The notes under the pieces were generated by a model. That model did no database searches, was not told the origin of the DNA, and was given only the letters and a program-made list of their open reading frames with translations. A stretch of 64,000 bases of DNA. Origin: Jiangella muralis (GTDB lineage: Bacteria > Actinomycetota > Actinomycetes > Jiangellales > Jiangellaceae). A program made the translations under genes and the position numbers. The DNA lies in the NCBI RefSeq assembly GCF_001270745.1, contig NZ_LFXL01000026.1, forward strand, positions 177,726 to 241,725. The letters are read 5' to 3'. Of the stretch, positions 19,078 to 27,657 are shown piece after piece (within the stretch, counting starts at the first letter, position 1; every line of letters starts with the position of its first letter).

Positions 19078-20087
19078 GCCGGGACATCCTCCCGGCGGTG
19101 CGAGCCGGCCAGCTCGGCCAGCCGCTCGCGGTCGATCGCCGCCGACGGGGCCACGGCCACCCGCACGGGGGTGACGGCGACCAGCGTCGACGTCCGCCGC
19201 CCGCCCTCCAGGACGGCCCGCTCGCCGAGCACCGCGCCCGGCCCGACCTCGGCCAGCCGCTGCCCGTCGACCTCGACCCGCAGCACGCCGTCGAGCAGCA
19301 GGTACAGCTCGTCGCCGGGCGCGCCCTGCAGCGTCAGCAGGTCGCCGTCGGCGAGCGTGCGGATGCGCGGCTTGCCGGCGCCGGTCATCAGCAGCCGCGA
19401 CAGCACCCGCTCGGCGGCGCTCTCGACCTCGACGCTCAGCGCCGGCGAGTCCTCGTCGCCCCACGGCGTCCGCGAGCCGAACGAGTGCGCGGCCCACGCC
19501 GAGTAGTCGGTGAGGCCGGACTTGCGCACGAGCGCCCCGGCGTCGTCGTAGACCCAGTGCCGCGGGAACGCGCTGGCGCCGGGCAGGCCCGGCTCGGACC
19601 GGCCGTCCGGGTGGAGGGTCAGCGTCAGCGTCGTCCACACCAGCGGCGAGCGTAGCTGGACGAACGGCGGGTGCGGGACGGCGCGCGGCGCGGGCAGCGC
19701 GGTCCGGCCGCCGCAGGTCTGCGTCAGCCGCACGCTGCCGTCGGCCAGGTACTCCGGGTCGCGACGCAGGACCGGCAGCGCGACCGCGGCGAACGTCGCC
19801 CCGAGCCGCCCGATCCGCACCGTCGTCGACCCCATCTCCACTCCGGCGGCGGCGCCGTAGCCGGCCCGGACGATCCGCCCGTCTGCGACCTCGGCCCAGC
19901 CGGCCAGCACGTTCGCGTACCGGAACCGGTCCGCGGCGCGCAGCCCGCCGAGATCCTCGACGACGTCGGGCGGCGGCGGGTCGTAGTGGGTGAAGCCGGT
20001 CTCGAAGGCGGCCTTGGTGAGTCCGGTGACCGCCTCGGACGGAATCCAGGAGAGTGTGGTGGCCGTGGCCTCGATACGTGTGTTCAT
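19074..20087 (-). CDS. Cyclic-nucleotide-binding-domain protein
   Basis: A 337-residue protein. Residues to about 230 form a domain I do not recognise, with short motifs such as HWVYDDAGALVRKSGLTDYS. Residues about 240-325 are a CRP-like cNMP-binding fold: IRTLADGDLLTLQGAPGDEL, then YLLLDGVLRVEVDGQ and a phosphate-binding-cassette-like GAVLGERAVLEGGRRTSTLV with the conserved E and R. No DNA-binding HTH is visible. The start is ATG 20087 (MNTRIEATATTLSWIPSEA); the upstream in-frame extension is unlikely because a -10 box lies there. It shares an operon with the hydrolase. Confidence 0.85.
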   Translation of the reverse strand: MNTRIEATATTLSWIPSEAVTGLTKAAFETGFTHYDPPPPDVVEDLGGLRAADRFRYANVLAGWAEVADGRIVRAGYGAAAGVEMGSTTVRIGRLGATFAAVALPVLRRDPEYLADGSVRLTQTCGGRTALPAPRAVPHPPFVQLRSPLVWTTLTLTLHPDGRSEPGLPGASAFPRHWVYDDAGALVRKSGLTDYSAWAAHSFGSRTPWGDEDSPALSVEVESAAERVLSRLLMTGAGKPRIRTLADGDLLTLQGAPGDELYLLLDGVLRVEVDGQRLAEVGPGAVLGERAVLEGGRRTSTLVAVTPVRVAVAPSAAIDRERLAELAGSHRREDVPA

Positions 20088-20100
20088 GCTGTTCACGCTA
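20088..20100 (-). promoter_or_regulatory. Leaderless -10 box of the cNMP-binding gene
   Basis: On the minus strand TAGCGT (20100-20095) is followed by 7 nt and the ATG at 20087. The 16-bp palindrome at 20147-20162 is centred 67.5 nt upstream of the start. Confidence 0.55.
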
Positions 20101-20146
20101 GGGAGCGGCGGCGCCGGTGGGCAGGGTGCAAGCAGGCCGGTCGGGA

Positions 20147-20162
20147 GGGGTGCTGGCACGCC
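20147..20162. promoter_or_regulatory. Palindromic operator candidate, copy 1
   Basis: GGGGTGCTGGCACGCC differs at one position from the perfect palindrome found at 20685 and 30121. It lies between divergent starts: its centre is 67.5 nt from ATG 20087 (minus) and 47.5 nt from ATG 20202 (plus). Confidence 0.65.
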
Positions 20163-20201
20163 TGCGCATGAGCACGATCATCGTGGGGTATTTCTTGACG
20201 T

Positions 20202-20678
20202 ATGGGAGTCTCGACGCGGTTTCGGACGACGACCGCCTCCGGCGTGATCGCGGTGCTCGTCCTGGTCTTCGTGTTCGGCAGCCCGCCGTTCGGTGACTGG
20301 GCCCGCGACAATGCGACCGGCACGGGCGCGCTCGACCTGTTCCTGTCCATCCTCGCCTGGCCGTCCTGGGACTTCACCCTCGACGCGCCGGCCCGCGACG
20401 TCCTCGCGATGGTGCTGCGCGCGGTGCTGGTGGTCGTCCTCACGGCGGCGTTCCTGACCGCGCTGGCCTGGCCGCGCACCGGCAACGCGGGCGCTCAGCT
20501 GCTCACCGGCTGGGCCAGCGTCGTGTTCGCCGGGGCCGCCGCCGGGCTGATCATGGGGCTGATCCAGAGCGACGCCTCCGCGCCGGCCGTGTTCGCGCTG
20601 ATCTCGTCCGGCGCCACCTACGGCATCTTCGCCGGCTGGATCGTCGGCCTCGCCACCTTGCGGGCACCCAGCCGCTAG
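20202..20678 (+). CDS. Four-segment membrane protein, unknown function
   Basis: A 158-residue protein with hydrophobic segments near residues 13-27, 67-89, 100-122 and 130-150. I recognise no domain. It starts at ATG 20202 with no clear ribosome-binding site. It is divergent from the cNMP-binding gene, with an operator-like palindrome in between and another just after its stop, so it is probably part of the same regulon. Confidence 0.75.
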   Translation: MGVSTRFRTTTASGVIAVLVLVFVFGSPPFGDWARDNATGTGALDLFLSILAWPSWDFTLDAPARDVLAMVLRAVLVVVLTAAFLTALAWPRTGNAGAQLLTGWASVVFAGAAAGLIMGLIQSDASAPAVFALISSGATYGIFAGWIVGLATLRAPSR

Positions 20679-20684
20679 GGGGCA

Positions 20685-20700
20685 GGGGTGCTGGCACCCC
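20685..20700. promoter_or_regulatory. Palindromic operator candidate, copy 2
   Basis: A perfect 16-bp palindrome GGGGTGCTGGCACCCC (7-bp arms, TG centre). Its centre is 67.5 nt before ATG 20760 of the response-regulator-cyclase gene. The downstream CGGGTGG (20709-20715) is also found after copy 3. Confidence 0.75.
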
Positions 20701-20759
20701 GTCGCATTCGGGTGGCTGCCGCACTGGCGCGTTCGCGCCGGTAGGAGTGTCATGGCCGC

Positions 20760-22109
20760 ATGACCTCAGCCGGCGCTCGCATCACCGTGCTCCTCGCGGA
20801 CGACAACCTGCTCGTCCGCGAGGGGGTGCGGGCACTGCTGCGGGTCGCCGGCGACGTGGACGTGGTCGCGACGGCCGAGGACTACGACGGGCTCGTCGCA
20901 CAGGCGGTCGAGCACCGCCCGCAGGTCGTCGTCACCGACATCCGGATGCCGCCGCGCTTCGCCGACGAGGGCATCGAGGCGGCCAAGGAGGTCCGCAAGC
21001 GGCTCCCGGGCACCGGGATCGTGGTGCTGTCGCAGTACGACGACCCGGAATACGCGGTCGCACTGCTGGCCCAGGGCGCCGCCGGCTACGCATACTTGCT
21101 CAAGGAGCGCGTCGCGGACGGCGACCGGCTGGCCCGGGCGGTCCGCGAGGTCGCGGCGGGGGGTTCCATGCTGGACCCGGAGATCGTGCAGGCCCTCGTG
21201 GCACCGGCACGGGGCGGCGCCGGCCTGTCCGCCGACGAGGAACGGCTGCTCACCATGGTGGCCGAGGGGCGCGCCGTCAAGGCGATGGCCGCGAACCTGC
21301 GCAGCACGCCGGAGGCCGTCGACCACGCCGTCGAGGAGCTGTTCCTGCACCTCGCCCGCGACGCCAGCTCCGGCGTCCGGGGCGCGCTGGAGCGGCTACG
21401 CAGGCTGCACACGGCGATCCTGGAGCGCGAGGAGCAGGGCGAGACGCTCACCCGGCTGCTGCCGTCGGGCCTCGCCGACAAGCTGCGTGACGACCCCGGC
21501 GCCGTCGCCCGCACCGATCGGCTGATCGTCACCGTGCTGATGTCGGACGTGCGCGGCTACTCCGGCATCGCCGAGCGGGCCGACCCGTCCAGCCTGGCCC
21601 GGCAGCTGAATGCGCACCGCCGGGCCATGAACGGTGCCATCCTCGACCAAGGGGGCACCGTGATGCAGTACGTGGGAGACGCCGTCATGGCGGTCTTCGG
21701 GGCGCCGTTCCCGCAGGCGGACCACGCTGAGCGGGCGCTCCAGGCCGCGCACGACATGCATCGGCGGCAGGCCGCCGTCGACACCCAGTGGGCGGCCGAG
21801 GGGCTGGAGCCGTTCGGCATGGGCATCGGCCTGTCCACCGGCGAGGTGGCCGCCGCGCTGCTCGGCAGCGACGAGCGGCTGGAGTACACGCTGGTCGGCG
21901 ACATCGTGAACCTGGCGCAACGCCTGCAGGACCTGGCCCGCCCGGCCGGGACGACGGTGGCCAGCGCGGCCACCGCGGCGGCCGCGCCGGCGTGGACGTT
22001 CCAGCGGCTCGACCCGGTCCGGGTCAAGGGTCGTGACGCCGCGGTGACGGCGTGCCGGGTGCTCGCGCCCGCCGCCACGCCGGACGAGGTGGAGGAGTAC
22101 ACGCGATGA
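20760..22109 (+). CDS. Response regulator fused to a class III nucleotide cyclase
   Basis: A 449-residue protein with three parts. Residues 5-125 are a receiver domain with phospho-acceptor Asp in VTDIRMPP (D60). Residues about 155-205 look like a decayed LuxR-type HTH (LSADEERLLTMVAEGRAVKA). Residues about 255-440 are a class III cyclase: metal Asp in VLMSDVRGYS (D263) and GDAVMAVFG (D307), and the Asn and Arg of DIVNLAQRL (N384, R388) are present. The purine-selecting Lys position appears to be Gln (Q303 in MQYVGD), so ATP versus GTP cannot be predicted. It heads an operon with an ABC exporter; the stop overlaps the ATPase start (ATGA). Confidence 0.9.
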   Translation: MTSAGARITVLLADDNLLVREGVRALLRVAGDVDVVATAEDYDGLVAQAVEHRPQVVVTDIRMPPRFADEGIEAAKEVRKRLPGTGIVVLSQYDDPEYAVALLAQGAAGYAYLLKERVADGDRLARAVREVAAGGSMLDPEIVQALVAPARGGAGLSADEERLLTMVAEGRAVKAMAANLRSTPEAVDHAVEELFLHLARDASSGVRGALERLRRLHTAILEREEQGETLTRLLPSGLADKLRDDPGAVARTDRLIVTVLMSDVRGYSGIAERADPSSLARQLNAHRRAMNGAILDQGGTVMQYVGDAVMAVFGAPFPQADHAERALQAAHDMHRRQAAVDTQWAAEGLEPFGMGIGLSTGEVAAALLGSDERLEYTLVGDIVNLAQRLQDLARPAGTTVASAATAAAAPAWTFQRLDPVRVKGRDAAVTACRVLAPAATPDEVEEYTR

Positions 22110-22825
22110 CCGCACTGCTGGCTCAGGGGGTCCGCCGGACGTTCGAGGCGGAGCTGGCGCCCGTCCGGGCGTTGCGCGGCGTCGACCTGCGGGTGGACCG
22201 TGGCGAGTTCGTCGCGCTGATGGGGCCGTCGGGGTGCGGGAAGTCGACCCTGTTGAACATCTTCGCCGGGCTGGACCAGCCCGACGAGGGCGTGGTGGTC
22301 GTGGACGAGCTGGTGGTGAGTGGCCGCGACGAGAACTGGCTGGCCCGGTTCCGCCGGCACCACGTCGGCATCGTGTTCCAGTTCTTCAACCTGCTCGAGG
22401 GGGTCTCGGCGCTGGACAACATCGCGTTGCCGGCGATCCTGGGCGGGCTGCGCCGCAAGGCGGCCGAGTCGCGCGCCCGTGACCTGCTCGACCTGCTGGG
22501 TCTGGGTGACCGCACCGAGCAGTTGCCGTCGGTGCTCTCCGGCGGGCAGCGGCAGCGGCTGGCGATCGCCCGCGCGCTGGTCAACGAGCCGGCCGTGCTG
22601 CTCGCCGACGAGCCGACCGGCGCGCTGGACAGCGAGGGCGGCGCGGAGATCCTGGAGCTGTTCCGCCGGTTGCACGGCGACGGGCAGACCATTCTCATGG
22701 TCACCCACTCGGCCGACGTCGCCGCCGGGGCGTCCCGGGTGGTGCGCATGCGCGACGGCCGCATCGACGGTGTCCCGGTCGGCACGGCGCCGGCCGCGTC
22801 CGTAGTGGAGGAGCGCGCGCCGTGA
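22106..22825 (+). CDS. ABC transporter ATP-binding protein, LolD/MacB type
   Basis: A 239-residue ATPase. Walker A is GPSGCGKST, the Q-loop region VFQFFNLLEGVSALDNIALP, the signature LSGGQRQRLAIARAL, and Walker B VLLADEPTGALD. This subclass pairs with FtsX-like permeases in lipoprotein, peptide or antibiotic export and sensing. The start is ATG 22106, inside the cyclase stop. It probably serves both downstream permeases. Confidence 0.96.
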   Translation: MTALLAQGVRRTFEAELAPVRALRGVDLRVDRGEFVALMGPSGCGKSTLLNIFAGLDQPDEGVVVVDELVVSGRDENWLARFRRHHVGIVFQFFNLLEGVSALDNIALPAILGGLRRKAAESRARDLLDLLGLGDRTEQLPSVLSGGQRQRLAIARALVNEPAVLLADEPTGALDSEGGAEILELFRRLHGDGQTILMVTHSADVAAGASRVVRMRDGRIDGVPVGTAPAASVVEERAP

Positions 22826-25278
22826 CCGCAGTCCGCGCCTGGCTGCGGCTGGACACCCGGCGCCGGTGGCGGTCGCTGCTGGTCATGGCGCTGCTGGTGG
22901 CGCTGGCCGCGGGGACGGTCATGACGGCGCTGTCCGGCGCCCGGCGCGGCTCGACCGCCGTCGACCGGTTGATGGAGCGGACGCTGCCGGCCACCATCGC
23001 CGTCCTCCCGAACCAGCCGGGCTTCAACTGGGACGCGGTGCGCGCGCTGCCCGACGTCGAGGCGCTGACGACGTTCGTGCTGACCGGCTCGTACGTGGTC
23101 GAGGAGCTACCGCCGGACTTCTACGGGGCCGGCTTCCCGCCCGGCGACGACGAGGTGTTCCGGACCATCGAGCGCCCGGTCGTCCTCGACGGCCGGCTGC
23201 CCGACCCCGCACGGGCCGACGAGGTCGTCGTGAGCCCGCGGTTCGAGGAGACCTACGGGCTGGGCGTCGGCGACGCCCTCACGCTGCGGCTGTTCACGCC
23301 GCAGACGCAGGACGGGCTGAAGTTCGCCTCGACGCTGCCGGAGCCGGACGGCCCGGTGGTGCACGCCACCATCGTCGGGATCATCCGGTCGCCGTGGTTC
23401 AGCGAGGCCGTCGGCGACGAGGAGGGCGGGATGTCGCCGTCGCCGGGCCTGTTCGCCCAGTACCCCGCGAACCTGCTCGGCGCGTCCGGCCAGGGCGAGC
23501 TGAACGCGTTGGTGCGGCTGCACGGGGGCGAGGCCGCGATTCCGGCGTTCAAGGCCGCCCTGCGGGAGGTCAGCGGGCGCAGCGACATCGACTTCATGGA
23601 CGTCGCCGAGGACGGCCGGCACCTGAGCTCGGTCACCCGGTTCGAGGCCGACGCGCTGCAGGCGTTCGCGCTGGCGGCGGGTGCGGCGGCGATCTTCCTC
23701 GTCGGCCAGGCGGTGGCCCGGTACGCGGCGTCGGCGGCGGCCGAGCTGCAGGTCGGGCGGGCCCTGGGGATGACGGCGGGGCAGGCCGGCGTGGCCGCGG
23801 CGGCGGGCCCGGTCGGCGCCGCCGTCGTCGGCACGCTGCTGGGCGCGGGTGCCGCGGTGGTGGCGTCGTACTGGTTCCCGATCGGCACCGCCTCGCTGTA
23901 CGAACCGGACCCGGGCATCGACGTCGACCCGCTGGTCATCGGCGTGGTCGGGACGGTGACGGTGCTGCTGGCCGCGGCCGGCGCAGGCCTTGCCGCGCGG
24001 CTGGCGCTGCGCTCGACCCGGACGGCCCGCCGCGCGCGGTCGTCGGCGCTCGCGGCCGCCGCCCGGCGTGCGGGCGCGCCGGTGCCGGTGGTCGTCGGCG
24101 CGCGGTTCGCGCTGGAGCCCGGCCGCGGCCGGCAGGCGGTCCCGGTGCGCCCGGCGCTGGTGGGGGCCGTCGTCGGGGTGCTCGGCGTCATCGCGGCGTT
24201 CACCTTCTCCAGCGGCGTCGCCGACGCGGCCGGCCACCCGGAGCGGTTCGGGCAGGTGTACCAGCTGACGTCGTTCGTCGGCGACGCCGGCCAGGACTTC
24301 GTACCTGGAGACCAGGTCATGCAGGTCATGGCCGACGACCCGGACGTGCGGGTCGTCAACGACACCCGCATCGCGGTCGCGGCCGTCGAGAACCGGCCGG
24401 TCACGCTGTTCACGCTGGACCAGGCCGGACGCGAGCCGCTGCGGCCGGTGCTGGTCGACGGCCGGGCGCCGGAGCAGCCGGGCGAGGTGGCGCTGGCGCC
24501 CGGCAGCGCCGACGCGATGGGCGTGGGCGTCGGCGACGTCGTGACGATGGCCGGAACCGCGGGCGACCGCGAGTTCACCGTCACCGGCCTGGCGTTCGTG
24601 CCGGAGGGCCCGCACAACAACTACGTCACCGGCGGCTGGGTCTCCGGCGCCGGCTACGACACGCTGTTCGACCCGGCCAGCACGGTGTCGCCGGCGTTCA
24701 AGTACCACCTCGTGCTGCTCGGGCTGACGCCCGGCGCCGACCCGGCGGCGGTGACCGAGCGGCTGGAGGCCGCCGTGGTGCCGGTGATCGCCGCGGCCAC
24801 CGGCGCGCCGCCCGAGTCCGTCACCGACGTCGTCACCCCGGCCGAGCCGCCCAGCCGGCTCGCGGAACTGCGCCAGGTCCGGACGCTGCCGGTGTTCCTG
24901 GCCGGGTTCCTGACGGTGCTCGCGCTGGGCGCCGTGGGGCACGCGCTGGCCACCGCCGTGCGCCGTCGCCGGCACGAGGTCGCGGTGCTGCGGGCGCTGG
25001 GCATGACCCGCTGGCAGTCCCGCGGCGTCGTCGTCACCCAGGCCAGCCTGCTCGCGTTGGTGGGGCTGGCGGTCGGGGTGCCGCTCGGCCTGGCGCTGGG
25101 CCGGACCGTCTGGCGCTACGTCGCCGACACGACGCCGCTGCTCTACGTCGCCCCGCTGGCGGCGCTGGCGCTGCTGCTGATCGTGCCGCTGGCGCTGCTG
25201 GCGGCGAACCTGCTGGCCGCATGGCCGTCGCACCGGGCCGCGTCGTTGCGGGTGGGTTCCGTGCTGAGGGCGGAGTGA
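22822..25278 (+). CDS. FtsX-like ABC permease, first of a tandem pair
   Basis: An 818-residue protein starting at GTG 22822. A first membrane helix is at about residues 14-35 (SLLVMALLVALAAGTVMTAL). A long extracytoplasmic region with MacB-like features follows. Helices cluster at about 280-400, then a second extracytoplasmic domain, and FtsX-like helices end the protein (TLPVFLAGFLTVLALGAVGH and two more). It is a two-half permease. The next gene encodes a paralogue. The stop overlaps its start (TGATG). Confidence 0.93.
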   Translation: MTAVRAWLRLDTRRRWRSLLVMALLVALAAGTVMTALSGARRGSTAVDRLMERTLPATIAVLPNQPGFNWDAVRALPDVEALTTFVLTGSYVVEELPPDFYGAGFPPGDDEVFRTIERPVVLDGRLPDPARADEVVVSPRFEETYGLGVGDALTLRLFTPQTQDGLKFASTLPEPDGPVVHATIVGIIRSPWFSEAVGDEEGGMSPSPGLFAQYPANLLGASGQGELNALVRLHGGEAAIPAFKAALREVSGRSDIDFMDVAEDGRHLSSVTRFEADALQAFALAAGAAAIFLVGQAVARYAASAAAELQVGRALGMTAGQAGVAAAAGPVGAAVVGTLLGAGAAVVASYWFPIGTASLYEPDPGIDVDPLVIGVVGTVTVLLAAAGAGLAARLALRSTRTARRARSSALAAAARRAGAPVPVVVGARFALEPGRGRQAVPVRPALVGAVVGVLGVIAAFTFSSGVADAAGHPERFGQVYQLTSFVGDAGQDFVPGDQVMQVMADDPDVRVVNDTRIAVAAVENRPVTLFTLDQAGREPLRPVLVDGRAPEQPGEVALAPGSADAMGVGVGDVVTMAGTAGDREFTVTGLAFVPEGPHNNYVTGGWVSGAGYDTLFDPASTVSPAFKYHLVLLGLTPGADPAAVTERLEAAVVPVIAAATGAPPESVTDVVTPAEPPSRLAELRQVRTLPVFLAGFLTVLALGAVGHALATAVRRRRHEVAVLRALGMTRWQSRGVVVTQASLLALVGLAVGVPLGLALGRTVWRYVADTTPLLYVAPLAALALLLIVPLALLAANLLAAWPSHRAASLRVGSVLRAE

Positions 25279-27644
25279 TGGCGGCGGCGTGGCTGCGGCT
25301 GGAGCTGCGCCGCCGGTGGCGGTCCTTGCTGGTGCTGGCGCTGCTGGTGGCGCTGGCCGCGGGGACGGTGCTGACGGCGGTCGCGGGCGCCCGGCGCGGC
25401 GAGAGCGCCGTCGACCGCCTGCTGGAGCGGACGCTGCCCGCGGACCTCGCGATCCTGCCGAACCAGCCCGGCTTCGACTGGGCCGCGGTGCGGCAGTTGC
25501 CCGGGGTGGCCGCGTTGTCCACGTTCGGCGGCGCCCCGTATGCCGTCGACGGCGTGCCGGCCGACTCGCTGGGCGGCGCCGTCGGCCCGGACACCATGGT
25601 CACGGTGGAGCGGCCGGTCGTCCTCGCCGGGCGGCTGCCCGACCCGCACCGCGCCGACGAGGCGACGGTGACGCCGCGCTTCGTCGAGATCTACGGCCTG
25701 GACGTCGGCGACACCGTGACGATCCGGCTGTTCCGGCCCGAGTCGTTCGCCGCCTTCCGGGCCGATCCGTCGCTGCCGCCGGACGGGCCCGTCGTCGAGG
25801 CGCGGATCGTCGGCGTCGTCCGGTCGTTCTGGCACGGCGACGGCCTCGGCGGCCAGGGGTTGCTGACATCGTCGGCCGGGCTGTACGAGCGGTATCCGGC
25901 CGAGCTGGGCGCCGGCTCGCCGACCGAGCTGTTCAACGCGATCGCCCGGCTGGACGGTGGCGCCGCGGCCATCCCGGCGTTCCAGGCCGAGCTGGAGCGG
26001 CTCACCGGCCGCACGGTCGACGTCTGGAACCTGGGCGAGGCGTTCCACCAGCACGCCCGCGACGTCACCGGGTTCGAGGCCGACGCGCTCCTGGTGTTCG
26101 CGGCGGTCGCGGCCGCCGCCGCGGTGTTCCTGGTGGGGCAGCCGGTCGCGCGCTACGTCGCCGCGTCGGTCGCGGACCTGCAGGCGCTGCGGGGCGTGGG
26201 CATGCTGCCGCGGCAGGTGGTCGCGGCCGCGCCGCTCGGGCCCGTGCTGGCGGCGGCCGCGGGCGCGGTGCTCGGCGCGGCCGGCGCGGTGGCGGCGTCC
26301 CGGTGGTTCCCGATCGGCTCCGCGGCGACGCTGGAGCCCGCCCCCGGCGTCGATGCCGACGTCCCGGTCCTGGGCATCGGCCTGCTCGCGGTGCCGGCGC
26401 TGGTGGCCGTCGCGGCCGTCGCGGCGGCCGTCCTGGCCGTGCGCGCGGCCCGGTCGGCGCCGCACCGCCGCCGCTCGGCCGTCGCGAGCGCCGTCGCCGC
26501 CGCGGGGATGCCGGTGCCCGTGGTCGTCGGCACCCGGTTCGCGCTGGAGCCCGGCCGCGGCCGCCAGGCGGTGCCCGTGCGGCCCGCGCTGCTGGGCGCG
26601 GTCACAGGGGTGGCCGGCGTGCTCGCGGCGTTCACGTTCTCCAGCGGCGTCGACGGCGCGACCGGCGACCTGCGCACCTTCGGCCAGACCCACCAGCTGC
26701 TGGCCTACCTCGACGACGGCGAGGACGTGCCGCCGGCTTCCGACGTGCTGGCCGCGGCCGCCGCCGACCCCGACGTCGTCGCCGTCAACGACGCCCGCAT
26801 CGGCGCGGCGGAGATCGGCGGGGTGTCCGCCGCGGTCTACGCCTACGCGCCGGTCGGCGACGGCGTGCCGGACGTCGTCGTCCTGGACGGCCGGATGCCG
26901 GAGCGGGCGGACGAGATCGTGCTCGCCCCGGCGACGGCTGCGGCCGCCGGAGCGGGCGTCGGCGACCGCGTCGACCTGGTGGCGACCCGCGGGACCGGCA
27001 GCGCCACCGTCACCGGCATCGCGTACCTGCCCGACGGCTCGCACAACGACTACACGACCGGCTCCTGGGCCACCCGCGACGGCTACGACGCGCTGTTCGC
27101 CGGTGACGTCAAGTTCCACGAGGCGCACGTCGAGCTGCGTCCCGGCGCCGACCCGGCGGCCGTCGCCGCCCGGCTGGCCGAGACCACCGGCGTCGGGTTC
27201 GCCCCGCCGGAAGTGCCCACCCCGGTCGCGGAGATCCGGCAGATCCGGACCCTGCCCGTGGTGCTGGCCGGGTTCCTGGCCGTGCTGGCGCTCGGCGCGG
27301 TCGGGCACGCCCTGGCCACCGCCGTGCGCCGTCGCCGGCACGAGCTGGCCGTGCTGCGCGCCGTCGGGCTGACCCGGCGGCAGTCGCGCGCCGTCGTGAC
27401 CACGCAGGCCAGCGTCCTGGCGCTGGCCGGGCTGCTGATCGGCGTCCCGCTAGGTGTCGCGCTCGGCCGGGTGGTGTGGCGATACGTCGCCGACACCACG
27501 CCGCTGCTGTACGTGCCGCCGGTGGACGCGCTGGCGCTGGCACTGGTGCCGCCGGTCGCCCTGGTGGCGGCGAACCTGCTGGCCGCGTGGCCGTCGCAGC
27601 GGGCGGCGTCGTTGCGGGTGAGTTCCGTGCTGAGGGCGGAGTGA
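25278..27644 (+). CDS. FtsX-like ABC permease, second of a tandem pair
   Basis: A 788-residue paralogue of the preceding permease, clearly from tandem duplication. Shared blocks include SLLVLALLVALAAGTVLTAV, RFALEPGRGRQAVPVRPAL, TLPVVLAGFLAVLALGAVGH and the ending WPSQRAASLRVSSVLRAE. The extracytoplasmic regions differ most and it is shorter in the first of them. The pair could form a heterodimer driven by the single ATPase. Starts at ATG 25278. Confidence 0.93.
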   Translation: MAAAWLRLELRRRWRSLLVLALLVALAAGTVLTAVAGARRGESAVDRLLERTLPADLAILPNQPGFDWAAVRQLPGVAALSTFGGAPYAVDGVPADSLGGAVGPDTMVTVERPVVLAGRLPDPHRADEATVTPRFVEIYGLDVGDTVTIRLFRPESFAAFRADPSLPPDGPVVEARIVGVVRSFWHGDGLGGQGLLTSSAGLYERYPAELGAGSPTELFNAIARLDGGAAAIPAFQAELERLTGRTVDVWNLGEAFHQHARDVTGFEADALLVFAAVAAAAAVFLVGQPVARYVAASVADLQALRGVGMLPRQVVAAAPLGPVLAAAAGAVLGAAGAVAASRWFPIGSAATLEPAPGVDADVPVLGIGLLAVPALVAVAAVAAAVLAVRAARSAPHRRRSAVASAVAAAGMPVPVVVGTRFALEPGRGRQAVPVRPALLGAVTGVAGVLAAFTFSSGVDGATGDLRTFGQTHQLLAYLDDGEDVPPASDVLAAAAADPDVVAVNDARIGAAEIGGVSAAVYAYAPVGDGVPDVVVLDGRMPERADEIVLAPATAAAAGAGVGDRVDLVATRGTGSATVTGIAYLPDGSHNDYTTGSWATRDGYDALFAGDVKFHEAHVELRPGADPAAVAARLAETTGVGFAPPEVPTPVAEIRQIRTLPVVLAGFLAVLALGAVGHALATAVRRRRHELAVLRAVGLTRRQSRAVVTTQASVLALAGLLIGVPLGVALGRVVWRYVADTTPLLYVPPVDALALALVPPVALVAANLLAAWPSQRAASLRVSSVLRAE

Positions 27645-27657
27645 GGAGGTGGGCGGG

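Noticed and set aside
22866..25277. Long open frame before the second permease start
   Set aside because: It is a high-GC shadow of the first permease; homology begins only at ATG 25278.
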